64,000 bases of DNA, taken from Microbacterium paraoxydans. GTDB taxonomy: Bacteria; Actinomycetota; Actinomycetes; Actinomycetales; Microbacteriaceae. The stretch covers positions 62,001-126,000 of the forward strand of contig NZ_JAIVLG010000007.1 in assembly GCF_020524545.1 (NCBI RefSeq), read 5' to 3'. A program made the position numbers and the translations under genes. Positions 52,611 through 62,020 of the stretch are shown piece after piece; the first letter of the stretch is position 1; every line of letters starts with the position of its first letter. Under the pieces are notes generated by a model. That model saw only the letters and a program-made list of their open reading frames with translations. It had not been told where the DNA came from and did not search any database.

Positions 52611-54101
52611 ATGACTCAGACAGTCCGACCCTGGCCGGCCCTGTGGGCGCTGTGCATCGGCTTCTTCATGATCCTCGTCGACACCACGATCGTGGCGATC
52701 GCCAACCCGGTCATCCTCGCGGCCTTCGACGCCGACCTCACCACCGTCATCTGGGTCACCAGCGCGTACCTGCTCGCCTACGCCGTCCCGCTTCTGATCA
52801 CCGGCAGGCTCGGGGATCGGTTCGGGCCCAAGCGCGTCTACCTCATCGGTCTCGTGGTCTTCACCGTCGCTTCACTCGCCTGCGGTCTGTCCGGCAGCAT
52901 CGGCATGCTGATCGCGGCGAGGGCGGTCCAGGGCTTCGGAGCGGCACTGATGACGCCGCAGACCATGGCGATCATCGCGCGTGTCTTCCCCCCGCGCGGC
53001 CGCGGCCAGGCGATGGGGGCGTGGGGTGCGGTCGGAGGGCTCGCGACGCTGGTCGGTCCGATCCTGGGCGGCGTGCTCACCGACACGGTGGGCTGGGAGT
53101 GGATCTTCTTCGTGAACGTGCCCGTCGGGATCGTCGCCTTCCTCGTCGCGTGGCGTCTGGTGCCGAACCTGGAGGGGCACCCGCACCGGTTCGACTGGCT
53201 CGGTGTCACGCTGTCCGGCGTCGGTCTCTTCCTTCTCGTGTTCGGCATCCAGGAGGGCGAGGTCTACGACTGGGGTGTGATCCTCGGGCCGATCACGGTG
53301 TGGAGCCTGATCATCGCCGGGGTCGTGCTGCTCGTGCTCTTCGTCGTCTGGCAGCGTGTCAATCGCGCCGAACCTCTCATGCCGCTCCCGCTGTTCCGCG
53401 ACCGCAACTTCTCGGTCGCGAACGCCACGATCTTCCTGGTGGGGGTCGGCATCACGGCGATGCCCGTGCCGCTCGCCTTCTACTTCCAGGTCGGCCGGGG
53501 TCTCGATCCGACGCTGGCCGCACTCATGCTCGCGCCGATGGCGGTCGTCTCGGGGGCGCTCGGTCCATTGGTCGGCAGACTGAGCGACCGGGTCGGTCCG
53601 CGCTGGGTGACGTTCGCGGCCTTCGTCATCTCGGCCGCGGCCATGCTCTGGTACGCGACGACGATGACCCCGGAAGCCCCCTTCTGGCTCCTGCTACTTC
53701 CGTCCGCGCTGCTGGGGATCGGAGTCTCGGGTATGTTCGGCCCCCTGGCGTCGACGGCCACCCGCAACCTTCCGCACACGCAGGCCGGGGCGGGGTCGGG
53801 GGTGTACTCCACCACCAGGCAGATGGGCTCCGTGATCGGATCGGCGTTGCTGGCGGTGCTGATGAACGTGACACTCGCCGCGCACATCGCCGGCTTCGTG
53901 CCGGGGGCCATCCACCCCGGCAGCGATCTGTCACCGGAGGACGGCAGCGGGCTGGCCACGGCCATGTCGCAGTCGCTCCTGCTGTCGGCCGGCGCCTTCG
54001 CCGTGTGCGCGATCGTCGTGGTGTTCTTCGAGAAGCCGCGACCATGGGGTGCGCCGGCAGCCCCGCAGACAGTGGAATCCGTCGTGAGAGAGGGGCGATG
54101 A
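52611..54101 (+). CDS. MFS drug/organic-anion transporter (DHA2, 14-helix type)
   Basis: 496 aa, about 14 membrane helices. DHA2 (EmrB/QacA) features: the front FMILVDTTIVAIANP motif, motif A GRLGDRFGPKR (about 65-75), and RAVQGFGAALMTPQT (motif C region). A proton-driven exporter, or in this context perhaps a carrier for an aromatic acid or kynurenine. The ATG at 52611 has AAAGAGA upstream. It lies between the terminator and the ABC importer operon, with a 56-bp gap after its stop that carries a TGGATCCA site. Confidence 0.85.
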   Translation: MTQTVRPWPALWALCIGFFMILVDTTIVAIANPVILAAFDADLTTVIWVTSAYLLAYAVPLLITGRLGDRFGPKRVYLIGLVVFTVASLACGLSGSIGMLIAARAVQGFGAALMTPQTMAIIARVFPPRGRGQAMGAWGAVGGLATLVGPILGGVLTDTVGWEWIFFVNVPVGIVAFLVAWRLVPNLEGHPHRFDWLGVTLSGVGLFLLVFGIQEGEVYDWGVILGPITVWSLIIAGVVLLVLFVVWQRVNRAEPLMPLPLFRDRNFSVANATIFLVGVGITAMPVPLAFYFQVGRGLDPTLAALMLAPMAVVSGALGPLVGRLSDRVGPRWVTFAAFVISAAAMLWYATTMTPEAPFWLLLLPSALLGIGVSGMFGPLASTATRNLPHTQAGAGSGVYSTTRQMGSVIGSALLAVLMNVTLAAHIAGFVPGAIHPGSDLSPEDGSGLATAMSQSLLLSAGAFAVCAIVVVFFEKPRPWGAPAAPQTVESVVREGR

Positions 54102-54115
54102 TGGTGGCGATCGCA

Positions 54116-54136
54116 GTGGATCCAAAATCCAGAATG
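54116..54136. promoter_or_regulatory. TTTTGGATCCA operator, site 2 (upstream of the ABC importer)
   Basis: GTGGATCCAAAA (the complement of TTTTGGATCCAC) followed by ATCCAGAATG, which is also part of site 1. Palindromic core at 54117-54124. It lies in the gap between the MFS gene and the importer operon. Confidence 0.6.
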
Positions 54137-54157
54137 AAGAATGACGAGAGGGTTCCG

Positions 54158-55282
54158 ATGACCGCGAAATCCGGAGGCGGAAGACTCGTCGTCGACGCCC
54201 TCAAGAAGGACTATGAGCTCGACGGCGCAGCCGTTCCCGTGGTCAAGGACGTCACCTTCACGATCGAGCCCGGGATGTTCTACTCGCTCCTCGGGCCGTC
54301 CGGGTGCGGCAAGACGACCACGCTCCGTTGTGTCGCCGGGCTCGAGCGGAGCAACGGCGGGGTCATCTCACTCGACGGCGATGTGCTCTCGACGGGCACC
54401 GCGCACGTGTCGCCCGACAAGCGTGACATCGGGATGGTGTTCCAGAACTACGCGATCTGGCCGCACATGACCGTCTTCGCCAATGCGATCTTTCCGCTCC
54501 AGGTCTCGGGCTCCCGCCTGCCCAAGCAGGAGGCGCGCAAGAGGGCGATGGAGTCGCTCGAGCTCGTGCAACTCGACCACCTCGCCCAGCGTCCGGCCAC
54601 CGCGCTGTCGGGCGGTCAGCAGCAGCGTCTCGCTCTTGCGCGGGCTCTGGCGCACCGACCGCGGCTGCTGCTGCTCGACGAGCCGCTGTCGAACCTCGAT
54701 GCGAAGCTGCGCGACACCATGCGCAACGAGCTGCGCAGTCTGCAGCGCACCCTCGGGATCAGCGCGCTCTACGTCACGCACGATCAGTCCGAGGCGTTGT
54801 CGATGTCCGACCGGGTCGCCGTGATGAACGGCGGGCGCATCGTGCAGGAGGCTTCGCCGCGCGAGCTCTACGACCAGCCGGCCGACCGCTTCGTGGCGGA
54901 CTTCGTCGGTCGCGCGAACATGGTCCCCGCGGTGGTGATCGATCGCGACGGCGCAGGCGACGCGGTGGTGGAGGCCCTCGGAACCCGGCTGCGCACGCCT
55001 GTGCCGGATGAGGCCTCGGTGGGCGACGAGGTCACGCTGACCTTCCGCCCCGAGACCGTGCGCTGGCATGAGACCGAGGTCGATCGTCCCAATGTCCTTC
55101 CCGTCCGCATCGTGCGGGTGGAGTTCCTCGGCGAGATCGTCGAGTACGAGGCGGAAGTGCTCACCGAGGGCGGGTCCGTCGGCACGATCGTCGGCCGCGG
55201 AGCACCGCTTCAGACACCCACCGAAGGCGGCAGGGTCTTCCTCGAACTCGTCCCGCACGCCTGCCGCGTGCTGGCTGCATGA
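54158..55282 (+). CDS. ABC transporter ATP-binding protein (PotA/FbpC-like)
   Basis: 374 aa. Walker A GPSGCGKTTT (46-55), signature LSGGQQQRLALARALA, Walker B LLLLDEPLSNLDAKLRD, and a C-terminal TOBE domain (about 285-370). In-frame starts exist upstream at 54098, but they would run through the operator; the ATG at 54158 has GAGAGGG upstream. The stop overlaps an in-frame start of the solute-binding protein frame. Motor for the importer whose binding protein and fused permease follow. Confidence 0.87.
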   Translation: MTAKSGGGRLVVDALKKDYELDGAAVPVVKDVTFTIEPGMFYSLLGPSGCGKTTTLRCVAGLERSNGGVISLDGDVLSTGTAHVSPDKRDIGMVFQNYAIWPHMTVFANAIFPLQVSGSRLPKQEARKRAMESLELVQLDHLAQRPATALSGGQQQRLALARALAHRPRLLLLDEPLSNLDAKLRDTMRNELRSLQRTLGISALYVTHDQSEALSMSDRVAVMNGGRIVQEASPRELYDQPADRFVADFVGRANMVPAVVIDRDGAGDAVVEALGTRLRTPVPDEASVGDEVTLTFRPETVRWHETEVDRPNVLPVRIVRVEFLGEIVEYEAEVLTEGGSVGTIVGRGAPLQTPTEGGRVFLELVPHACRVLAA

Positions 55283-55341
55283 CGCAACCCCGCACCACAC
55301 CCGAAGATCACACTCCTGATGTCAGAGAGGACATTCAGACC

Positions 55342-56502
55342 ATGAAGAGAACACTGGGAGCGACCGCCGTCGTGGCGGTCTTCGCGCTCGCACTGAGCGG
55401 ATGCAGCACGCCGAGCGAAGCCACCGGCGGCGACAGCGCCCTGAAGGGCGACGCCGCCGAGGCGGTCTGCGACGCCGTCGAGATCGGAGCGATCACCCGC
55501 TGCGAGAACTTCTACGACGACTACTGGCCGGAGATCGACAAGCAGCTCGACGCCCTCTACGAAGAGGCGAAGAAGGCCGATGGCGGCACGTTGGTCATCT
55601 GGGACTGGTACGAGCTGGCCCCCGAGGTGATCGCGCAGTTCAACGAGCGCTTCCCCGACATCAAGGTCGAGACCCGGGGCCTGACCTACAACCTGTCGTC
55701 GGCGATCATCTCGGCCAAGGCCACCGGCGCGCGCAACACCGATGTGGTGTCCGGTTCGATTACCTCGATGGCCGCCATGTACGACGAGGGGTTCTGGGAG
55801 AAGGTCGACTGGTCCAGCTTCGGCGTCCCCGAGGAGTACCTGACCATCGGGGCTCCCGAGCTCATGCCCGACAGCATCAACGGCACCCTCATGCAGTACA
55901 ACACGGAGAAGGTCGACTCGGTGCCCGAGACGCTCGACGGCCTCCTCGACCCCGAGTACAAGGACAAGGTGTCGGTCGCCGGCTACAACGCGGTGGTCTT
56001 CGCGGGGTACGGCATGGCCGAGGGGGAGGACGAGATGGTCGGACTGATCGGCGACCTCCTGTCCTCCGGCAACCTGAAGCTGCTGGAGGACCAGGGCGCT
56101 CCGCTGTCCAGCGGTGACGTGCCGATCGCCCTCAACCAGACCCTGTTCAACCCGAACCCGGCCCTGCAGGTCTCGCCCTTCGAGCACGCCGGCGTCTGGG
56201 CGCAGTTCTCGGGCGTGAACTCCGATGCGAAGAACAAGCCGGGCGCGGCGCTGTGGACCCTGTGGAACGCGTTCGACCCGGACTGGATCGAGCTGCGCAT
56301 GACGGACGAGCGCTTCGCCAGCACCCAGGTGCCGTTCGCAGGTCTCCCCGCTGCGACGTTCGCCGAGGCCACCGGGCTCATGAAGACGAACTCCGACGCC
56401 CTGCTTCTCGGCCTCGAGAACGGGGCCGAGACCGAGACGCAGGCCACTCGTGACGACTGGCAGGCCATGATCAACGCCGCCGACAAGGCGCTGAACGGAT
56501 AA
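55342..56502 (+). CDS. Extracellular solute-binding lipoprotein (iron(III)/polyamine-type)
   Basis: 386 aa. Lipobox LALSGC (Cys21), then a type 2 solute-binding fold (GGTLVIWDWYELAPEVIAQF; DVVSGSITSMAAMYD; MQYNTEKVDSVPETLDGLLD). Closest in style to the FbpA/AfuA/PotD group. The ATG at 55342 opens the signal peptide; an ATG at 55279 would add a 21-residue leader. An acidic, Tyr-rich pocket region suggests an organic cation or iron complex, but the ligand is unknown. Confidence 0.83.
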   Translation: MKRTLGATAVVAVFALALSGCSTPSEATGGDSALKGDAAEAVCDAVEIGAITRCENFYDDYWPEIDKQLDALYEEAKKADGGTLVIWDWYELAPEVIAQFNERFPDIKVETRGLTYNLSSAIISAKATGARNTDVVSGSITSMAAMYDEGFWEKVDWSSFGVPEEYLTIGAPELMPDSINGTLMQYNTEKVDSVPETLDGLLDPEYKDKVSVAGYNAVVFAGYGMAEGEDEMVGLIGDLLSSGNLKLLEDQGAPLSSGDVPIALNQTLFNPNPALQVSPFEHAGVWAQFSGVNSDAKNKPGAALWTLWNAFDPDWIELRMTDERFASTQVPFAGLPAATFAEATGLMKTNSDALLLGLENGAETETQATRDDWQAMINAADKALNG

Positions 56503-56504
56503 CG

Positions 56505-58373
56505 ATGTTCCAGGCAGGACGGACCACGGGGCGAAAGCGTCCCACCACGATGACGATCGCGATGATCGTCTCGGGCGCGGTCATCTTCATCCTTCTCGCG
56601 GTACCGCTGATCGTTCAGGTGATCACCGCGTTCCGTGGTCCGTTCCTGCCCTTCGGCGTCTCGTCGGCGCAATGGGGCGTCGAGAACTTCGTCACCCTGT
56701 GGCAACTGCGCGAGGACTTCTGGGGCGTGCTCGGCGCGACGGGCGCGTTCGTCGGCGGCTCGACCCTCCTCACGCTCCTGATGGCGTTCGGTCTCGCCTG
56801 GGTCACCGTGCGCACGGATGCTCCGTGGCGCCGCCTCATCTCCGTGCTGGTGATCGTGCCGTACATCATCCCGCCGATCGTGAAGGCGCAGGCGTATCTG
56901 CTGATGCTGTCGCCCGAGTCCGGGGTGCTCAACCAGCTGCTGAGGATGCTCCCCTTCGCGAGTGACGTGCCGATCGATCCCTATGCGTTCCCGACGATGA
57001 TCTTCATCCAGGCGCTCACGAACGTCACCTTCCCCTACCTGATGATCGTGCCGATCCTGACGAACATGGACGGCTCGCTCGAGGAATCCGCGCGGGTGTC
57101 CGGGGCCTCCTGGCCGCAGACGCTGCGTCGCGTGACCCTGCCGATGCTCTGGCCGGGCCTGCTCGGGGTGACGGTGCTGACCTTCATCCTCGGCCTGGGC
57201 AGTCTCGAGGTTCCGCTGCTGTTCGGCCAGGAGTCCGGGCGCAACATCTTCGCCCTCAAACTCTGGACGCTCATCAGTTCCAATGCGGGCGAGCTGCCGC
57301 AATACGGTCTCGCCGCAGCCTGGGGGCTGGTGTTCCTGGCGATCACGACCATCGCGTTCGCGGTCTATCTCCGTGCGACCCGCAACGCCGAGCGAAGGGC
57401 ATCGGTCTCGGGCAAGGGCTTCCGGCCGTCGACCATGCGGATGGGGCCGTGGAAGATCCCGGTCATGCTGCTGGTCGCCGTGTTCGTGCTGCTCACGGGC
57501 ATCCTCCCGCTGCTCGCGTTGCTGTGGGCGGCGATCACGCCCTATCCGGTCGCGTTCTCGATCGAGGCGATGCTCGAACGCACCGACTTCGGTGCGTTCG
57601 GGGTGGTGCTGGCCGATCCGGAGTTCTGGGTGTCTCTCGGCCGCACGGTCCTCATCGCGGGCGGCAGCGCCACGATCGCGGTCGTGTTCGCCACGGTCCT
57701 CGCCTACGGCATCGCCCGCAGCAAGAAGACCGGCTGGGTGAAGGCCTTGGACCTGTTCGCCTCGTCGTCGGTCGCGATCCCCGCGACCATCGCCGGCTTC
57801 GCGATGTTCCTCACGTTCATGGTCATCAACCCCTACATCCCGATCGCCGGCACGCTGCTCGCCCTCGTGATCGCGTACTCGTATCGGGTGTCGATCGCCT
57901 ACCGCTCTTCGTACAGCGCGACCCTGCAGATCAGACCAGAGCTCGAGGAAGCCGCCCTCACGAGCGGGGCCAGCCGCTTCCAGGGGTTCCGCCGCATCAT
58001 CGCGCCGCTGTTGATGCCCACCGTGATGGCCGTGTGGATCCAGATGTTCATCCTCGGCACCAACGAGTTCACCCTTCCCGCGTTCCTGGCCACCCCGTCG
58101 TCCCGTCCGCTGTCGATGTACATCTACGCCATGATCAACCCGCGGTCCGCGCAGCTCTACGCACCGGACCAGGGTGCCGCGATGGCGCTGATCTTCACGC
58201 TGATGGTGTTCGCGATCGGCTACGGCCTGCAGTGGGCGCTGTCTCGTCGCGCGATTGGTCGGACCCGCAAGGCAGTCAGCACCGGTCTGCCCGACCTCGC
58301 CGCTGCCGCGCCGTCCCCCGTCGCGGATTCCGCCACCGCAACCCTCGCCGTCCAGTCCCGCCCCCGCCCCTGA
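56505..58373 (+). CDS. Fused two-domain ABC transporter permease (FbpB/AfuB-like)
   Basis: 622 aa with about twelve membrane helices. Two permease domains are joined in one chain; each has its own EAA loop, LEESARVSGASW (about residue 195) and LEEAALTSGASRF (about 485), each followed by a conserved LP/AP segment. One polypeptide therefore forms the whole channel, as in FbpB-type importers. It begins 2 bp after the binding-protein stop and ends in an Ala/Pro-rich tail, followed by hairpin E. Confidence 0.87.
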   Translation: MFQAGRTTGRKRPTTMTIAMIVSGAVIFILLAVPLIVQVITAFRGPFLPFGVSSAQWGVENFVTLWQLREDFWGVLGATGAFVGGSTLLTLLMAFGLAWVTVRTDAPWRRLISVLVIVPYIIPPIVKAQAYLLMLSPESGVLNQLLRMLPFASDVPIDPYAFPTMIFIQALTNVTFPYLMIVPILTNMDGSLEESARVSGASWPQTLRRVTLPMLWPGLLGVTVLTFILGLGSLEVPLLFGQESGRNIFALKLWTLISSNAGELPQYGLAAAWGLVFLAITTIAFAVYLRATRNAERRASVSGKGFRPSTMRMGPWKIPVMLLVAVFVLLTGILPLLALLWAAITPYPVAFSIEAMLERTDFGAFGVVLADPEFWVSLGRTVLIAGGSATIAVVFATVLAYGIARSKKTGWVKALDLFASSSVAIPATIAGFAMFLTFMVINPYIPIAGTLLALVIAYSYRVSIAYRSSYSATLQIRPELEEAALTSGASRFQGFRRIIAPLLMPTVMAVWIQMFILGTNEFTLPAFLATPSSRPLSMYIYAMINPRSAQLYAPDQGAAMALIFTLMVFAIGYGLQWALSRRAIGRTRKAVSTGLPDLAAAAPSPVADSATATLAVQSRPRP

Positions 58374-58412
58374 CCCTGACCCCCGTCCCCACCCCCGCCC
58401 ACCCCTTTGCGG

Positions 58413-58458
58413 GATCGAAAACGCACCTCGGAGCGGGTTCGGAGGCGCGTTTTCGATC
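58413..58458. terminator. Hairpin E, terminator of the ABC importer operon
   Basis: GATCGAAAACGC (58413-58424) and its perfect complement (58447-58458) enclose a 22-nt loop with a smaller CCTC/GAGG pairing, followed by TTT. Its GGGATCGAAAACG arm matches hairpin F at 19114. Confidence 0.75.
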
Positions 58459-58485
58459 TTTGACCGGGTCGGAAGGCGACACTGC

Positions 58486-58514
58486 TTGACTTTTGGATCC
58501 AGTATCCATTCAAT
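58486..58514 (+). promoter_or_regulatory. Promoter of the F420 operon with TTTTGGATCCA site 3
   Basis: TTGACT (58486-58491), 17-bp spacer, TTCAAT (58509-58514). The palindrome TGGATCCA (58494-58501), inside TTTTGGATCCAG, fills the spacer, so a bound GntR protein would exclude RNA polymerase. Confidence 0.6.
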
Positions 58515-58541
58515 GGACACAGAGAGGCGAGGAGGCCCGGC

Positions 58542-59534
58542 ATGCACATCGGATACGCCGCGATGCTCGAGCAGGTCGACCCGACCGCCGTGATCGAGAA
58601 CTGCATCCTCGCCGAGGCGCACGGGTTCCGCGGAATCATGGCGACCGACCACTTCCAGCCCTGGCTGCCTCGCCATCGCAACGCCGCGCACGTGTGGACC
58701 ATGCTCGGCGCGATCGGAGCTCACACCACCGGCGACCTCGGTCCCGGTGTCACCACCCCGGGCTTCCGCACGCACCCCGCCGTGGTCGCCCAGGCCGCCG
58801 CCACTCTCGCGACGCTCTACCCGGAACGCACCTGGCTCGGCGTCGGTTCGGGGGAGGCACTGAACGAGCACATCGTCGGTGGCTACTGGCCGGAACCCGC
58901 CGAGCGGATCGACCGCATGTTCGAGGCCGTGGACCTGATCCGCAAGCTCTTCACCGCCTCCCTCGCCGGGAGGGACACGCGCCATCGCGGGGAGCACTTC
59001 CGGATGGAGACCACCCGGCTGTGGACGATGCCGCCCACCGCGCCACCGGTCTACGTCGCCACCGCAGGGCCCGCCACCGCGCGCCGTACCGGCCGGAACG
59101 CCGACGGCCTCATCACGACGTCCGCCGAGGTCGAACGCCTTGAGCCCCTGCTCGCGCGCTTCGCCGAGGGGGCACGAGAGGCGGGCCACGATCCCGACGC
59201 TCTCCCGAAGGTGCTCCAGCTCCGCCTCTCCTGGGCGCCGACCGAGGAGCAGGCCCGCGAGAATGCGCTCGCCGAATGGCCGATCGCCGGACTCCGGATG
59301 CGCCGTGGCGATGTGCGCTCGCCGTACGACTTCGAGCAGCTCGTGCGTGGGGTGACCGCTGACGACATGAGGGCGGGGATGCTCATCTCCGCGGACCCCG
59401 ATGTGCACCGTGCCCAGATCCAGCGGTACGCCGACCTCGGCTTCACCCGTATCTACCTGCACAACGTCGGGCCCGACCAGAGGGCGTTCCTCGACGTGTT
59501 CGGTCGAGACGTCCTTCCGAAGGTGCGCGCATGA
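58542..59534 (+). CDS. F420-dependent LLM-class oxidoreductase (FGD-like family)
   Basis: 330 aa. Luciferase-like (LLM) TIM barrel of the F420-dependent group related to Fgd: [11 protein letters not shown] (as in Fgd SDHFQPW), [17 protein letters not shown] and [20 protein letters not shown], which line the F420 site. Reaction unknown: the family includes reductases of enones, lactams and nitro compounds. GAGGAGG precedes the ATG. First gene of the F420 operon; it overlaps cofE by 4 bp. Its linkage with F420 tail synthesis and Fgd means it has a dedicated cofactor supply. Confidence 0.87.
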   Translation: MHIGYAAMLEQVDPTAVIENCILAEAHGFRGIMATDHFQPWLPRHRNAAHVWTMLGAIGAHTTGDLGPGVTTPGFRTHPAVVAQAAATLATLYPERTWLGVGSGEALNEHIVGGYWPEPAERIDRMFEAVDLIRKLFTASLAGRDTRHRGEHFRMETTRLWTMPPTAPPVYVATAGPATARRTGRNADGLITTSAEVERLEPLLARFAEGAREAGHDPDALPKVLQLRLSWAPTEEQARENALAEWPIAGLRMRRGDVRSPYDFEQLVRGVTADDMRAGMLISADPDVHRAQIQRYADLGFTRIYLHNVGPDQRAFLDVFGRDVLPKVRA

Positions 59535-60331
59535 GCGTCCCGGCGATCACAGTATTCGCCCTCACCGGCATGGGCGAGGTGCGACCCGGTGACGACCTCG
59601 TGGCCCTGATCCTCGACACCGGCGTCGAGCTCGCGCACGGCGACATCCTCGTGGTCACCTCCAAGATCGTGTCCAAGGCCGAAGGTCGTTACGTACAGGC
59701 CGCCGACCGTGAGGCGGCGATCACCGCCGAGACCGTGCGCCCCGTCGCCTCGCGTACCGTCGACGGCCACACCATGCGCATCGTCGAGAACCGCCTGGGT
59801 ATGGTCGCCGCGGCCGCCGGGGTCGACGCCAGCAACACCCCCGACGGCTGGGTGCTGCTGCTGCCCGAAGATCCCGACCGTTCGGCGCGAGCGCTCGCCG
59901 CGGGCCTGCGCGCAGCCACGGGTGCGGACGTGGGAGTGATCCTGAGCGACACTCTCGGACGCCCCTGGCGAGAGGGGCAGACCGACGTCGCGATCGGCGG
60001 CGGAGGGGTTCGCATGATCGCCGACCTCCGCGGCACGACAGACCAGGCGGGCAAGGTGCTCAGCGTCACGACCCCGTGCGTCGCGGATGAGCTGGCCTCG
60101 GCGTCCGATCTCGTCAAGGGAAAGGCGAGCGGCAACCCGGTCGCCGTGGTGCGCGGACGCTCCGATCTCGTCGGACCCCTCACTCTTCCCGGTGCCTCGA
60201 GCATCGTGCGCGCCTCGGAGCGCGACCTCTTCTGGCTGGGCACCGCCGAAGCACTCGACCAGGGATACCGCGACGGCTACGCCGCAGCCCTGGCGGACCT
60301 CACAGTACGACAAGAGAAGGATGCGACATGA
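59531..60331 (+). CDS. cofE: F420-0:gamma-glutamyl ligase
   Basis: 266 aa. CofE fold: [53 protein letters not shown] (metal and GTP site) and [19 protein letters not shown]. It adds L-glutamate residues to F420-0 using GTP. The protein ends after the ligase domain and lacks the C-terminal nitroreductase-like domain found in mycobacterial FbiB, so reduction of dehydro-F420-0 must be supplied by another protein. Overlaps both neighbours by 4 bp. Confidence 0.92.
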   Translation: MSVPAITVFALTGMGEVRPGDDLVALILDTGVELAHGDILVVTSKIVSKAEGRYVQAADREAAITAETVRPVASRTVDGHTMRIVENRLGMVAAAAGVDASNTPDGWVLLLPEDPDRSARALAAGLRAATGADVGVILSDTLGRPWREGQTDVAIGGGGVRMIADLRGTTDQAGKVLSVTTPCVADELASASDLVKGKASGNPVAVVRGRSDLVGPLTLPGASSIVRASERDLFWLGTAEALDQGYRDGYAAALADLTVRQEKDAT

Positions 60332-61341
60332 CACTGACCCTCGGATACAAGGCCAGCGCGGAGCAGTTCGACCCCCGGGAGCTCGTCGAGATCTCCGTGG
60401 CGGCGGAGGCGCACGGCATGCAGTCCGTGTTCGCCAGCGACCACTTCCAGCCCTGGAGGCACACCGGTGGTCACGCCCCGTTCTCTTTGACCTGGATGGC
60501 CGCGGTCGGCGAGCGCACATCGAGCATCCGCATCGGCACCTCGGTGCTGACCCCCACCTTCCGCTACAACCCGGCCGTGCTCGCGCAGGCGTTCGCGAGC
60601 CTGGGCTGCCTGTACCAGGACCGCATCATCCTCGGCGTGGGCTCCGGTGAGGCGCTGAACGAGATCGCGACGGGTTTCCGCGGCGCGGGGGAGCAGGAGT
60701 GGCCGGAGTTCAAGGAGCGCTATGCGCGGTTGCGCGAGTCGGTGCGCCTGATGCGGGCGCTGTGGTCGGGCGACCGGGTGAACTTCGACGGCGAGTACTA
60801 CTCGACGCACGACGCCTCGATCTACGACCGGCCCGAGGGCGGCATCCCGATCTACATCGCGGCGGGCGGGCCTATGGTCGCGCGCTACGCCGGCCGTGCG
60901 GGCGATGGCTTCATCTGCACCTCGGGCAAGGGGCAGGAGCTCTACGTGGACCAGCTGCTTCCCGCCGTGAAGGAGGGGCTCGAGCAGTCCGAGCGCTCGT
61001 TCGACAGCTACGACCGGATGATCGAGATCAAGCTGTCGTACGAGGAGACCCGCGAGGCGGCGCTCGAGAACACCCGCTTCTGGTCGCCGCTGTCGCTCTC
61101 GAAGGAGCAGAAGCACGACATCACCGACCCGGTCGAGATGGAGAAGGCCGCCGACGCGCTGCCGTTGGAGACCATCGCGAAGCGCTGGATCGTCGGGAAC
61201 GACCCGGATGCGGTGGCCGCCGAGATCCAGCAGTACATCGACTGGGGGTTCAACCACCTCGTCTTCCATGCGCCCGGTCACGACCAGCGCCGGTTCCTGC
61301 AGCTGTTCGAGCGTGACCTCGCGCCGCGGCTGCGCGGCTGA
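60328..61341 (+). CDS. fgd: F420-dependent glucose-6-phosphate dehydrogenase
   Basis: 337 aa, matching mycobacterial Fgd1 over its full length. Conserved stretches: [38 protein letters not shown] (with the catalytic His), [29 protein letters not shown] and [21 protein letters not shown]. It oxidises glucose-6-phosphate and reduces F420 to F420H2, the usual electron source for F420-dependent LLM enzymes. Sits between cofE and cofC. Confidence 0.95.
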   Translation: MTLTLGYKASAEQFDPRELVEISVAAEAHGMQSVFASDHFQPWRHTGGHAPFSLTWMAAVGERTSSIRIGTSVLTPTFRYNPAVLAQAFASLGCLYQDRIILGVGSGEALNEIATGFRGAGEQEWPEFKERYARLRESVRLMRALWSGDRVNFDGEYYSTHDASIYDRPEGGIPIYIAAGGPMVARYAGRAGDGFICTSGKGQELYVDQLLPAVKEGLEQSERSFDSYDRMIEIKLSYEETREAALENTRFWSPLSLSKEQKHDITDPVEMEKAADALPLETIAKRWIVGNDPDAVAAEIQQYIDWGFNHLVFHAPGHDQRRFLQLFERDLAPRLRG

Positions 61342-61351
61342 GGACGTCGAC

Positions 61352-62020
61352 ATGCTCCGCGGTGGTCTCGGGTCCTCGGTGCCGGGGGTGCCCGTGCGTG
61401 AGTGGGTGGTGGTGATCCCCGTCAAGCGAGCCGAGATAGGGAAGTCCCGCCTGCGATTGCCGGGGGTCGAGCGCGAGCCGCTCGCCCGGGCGATCGCGCT
61501 GGACACGGTCGGGGCCGCCGCGGCCTGTGAGCGCGTCGCCGAGGTCATCGTCGTGACGAGCGACGAGATCACGGCGACCGCACTCCGCGTGCTACCCCGC
61601 GTGCGGGTCGTGCGCGATCGCGGGGAGGGTTTGAGCGCGGCGATCCAGCTCGGCGTCAGCTCGGCATCGGAGGCTCGTGCGCGAGCAGTGATGCTCGGTG
61701 ACCTCCCGGCATTGCGACCGGACGAACTGGCCATGGCGCTCGCCTTCGCGTCGTCGCACCCTCGGGCGTTCGTTCCGGATGCGGAGGGGACGGGCTCCGT
61801 GCTCGCGACCGCGCGCTCCGGGTTCGAGCTGCGTCCGTGTTTCGGCGCGCGCTCGGCCGCCGCCCATCGCGAAGCCGGTTTCGCGGAGGTCGGATTCCCG
61901 GTGCTGAGCGGGTTGAGGCGGGACCTCGATCATGCCGAGCACCTCCGCGCGGCGCGGCGCGCGGGTCTCGGGCCGCGGACTGCGGCGCTGCTGGATCATC
62001 CCCTGGTGCTGGCGTCATGA
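61352..62020 (+). CDS. cofC: 2-phospho-L-lactate/PEP guanylyltransferase
   Basis: 222 aa. Nucleotidyltransferase with the CofC start VVIPVKRAEIGKSRL (20-34), VVRDRGEGLSAAIQLG and MLGDLPALRPDELAMAL. Activates phospholactate or phosphoenolpyruvate with GTP for transfer to FO (called FbiD in mycobacteria, where PEP is used). GAGGA precedes the ATG at 61352; the frame open from 61208 lies inside fgd. The stop overlaps the cofD start. Confidence 0.9.
   Translation: MLRGGLGSSVPGVPVREWVVVIPVKRAEIGKSRLRLPGVEREPLARAIALDTVGAAAACERVAEVIVVTSDEITATALRVLPRVRVVRDRGEGLSAAIQLGVSSASEARARAVMLGDLPALRPDELAMALAFASSHPRAFVPDAEGTGSVLATARSGFELRPCFGARSAAAHREAGFAEVGFPVLSGLRRDLDHAEHLRAARRAGLGPRTAALLDHPLVLAS

Noticed and set aside
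52611..54101. Assigning the MFS protein as a dedicated kynurenine importer
   Set aside because: Its motifs are those of DHA2 exporters and a strong terminator separates it from the LysR-controlled gene, so direction and substrate cannot be set.
55983..59462. 1159-codon minus-strand open frame
   Set aside because: Antisense to the importer permease and LLM gene, with extreme Arg/Asp/His composition and no recognisable domain.
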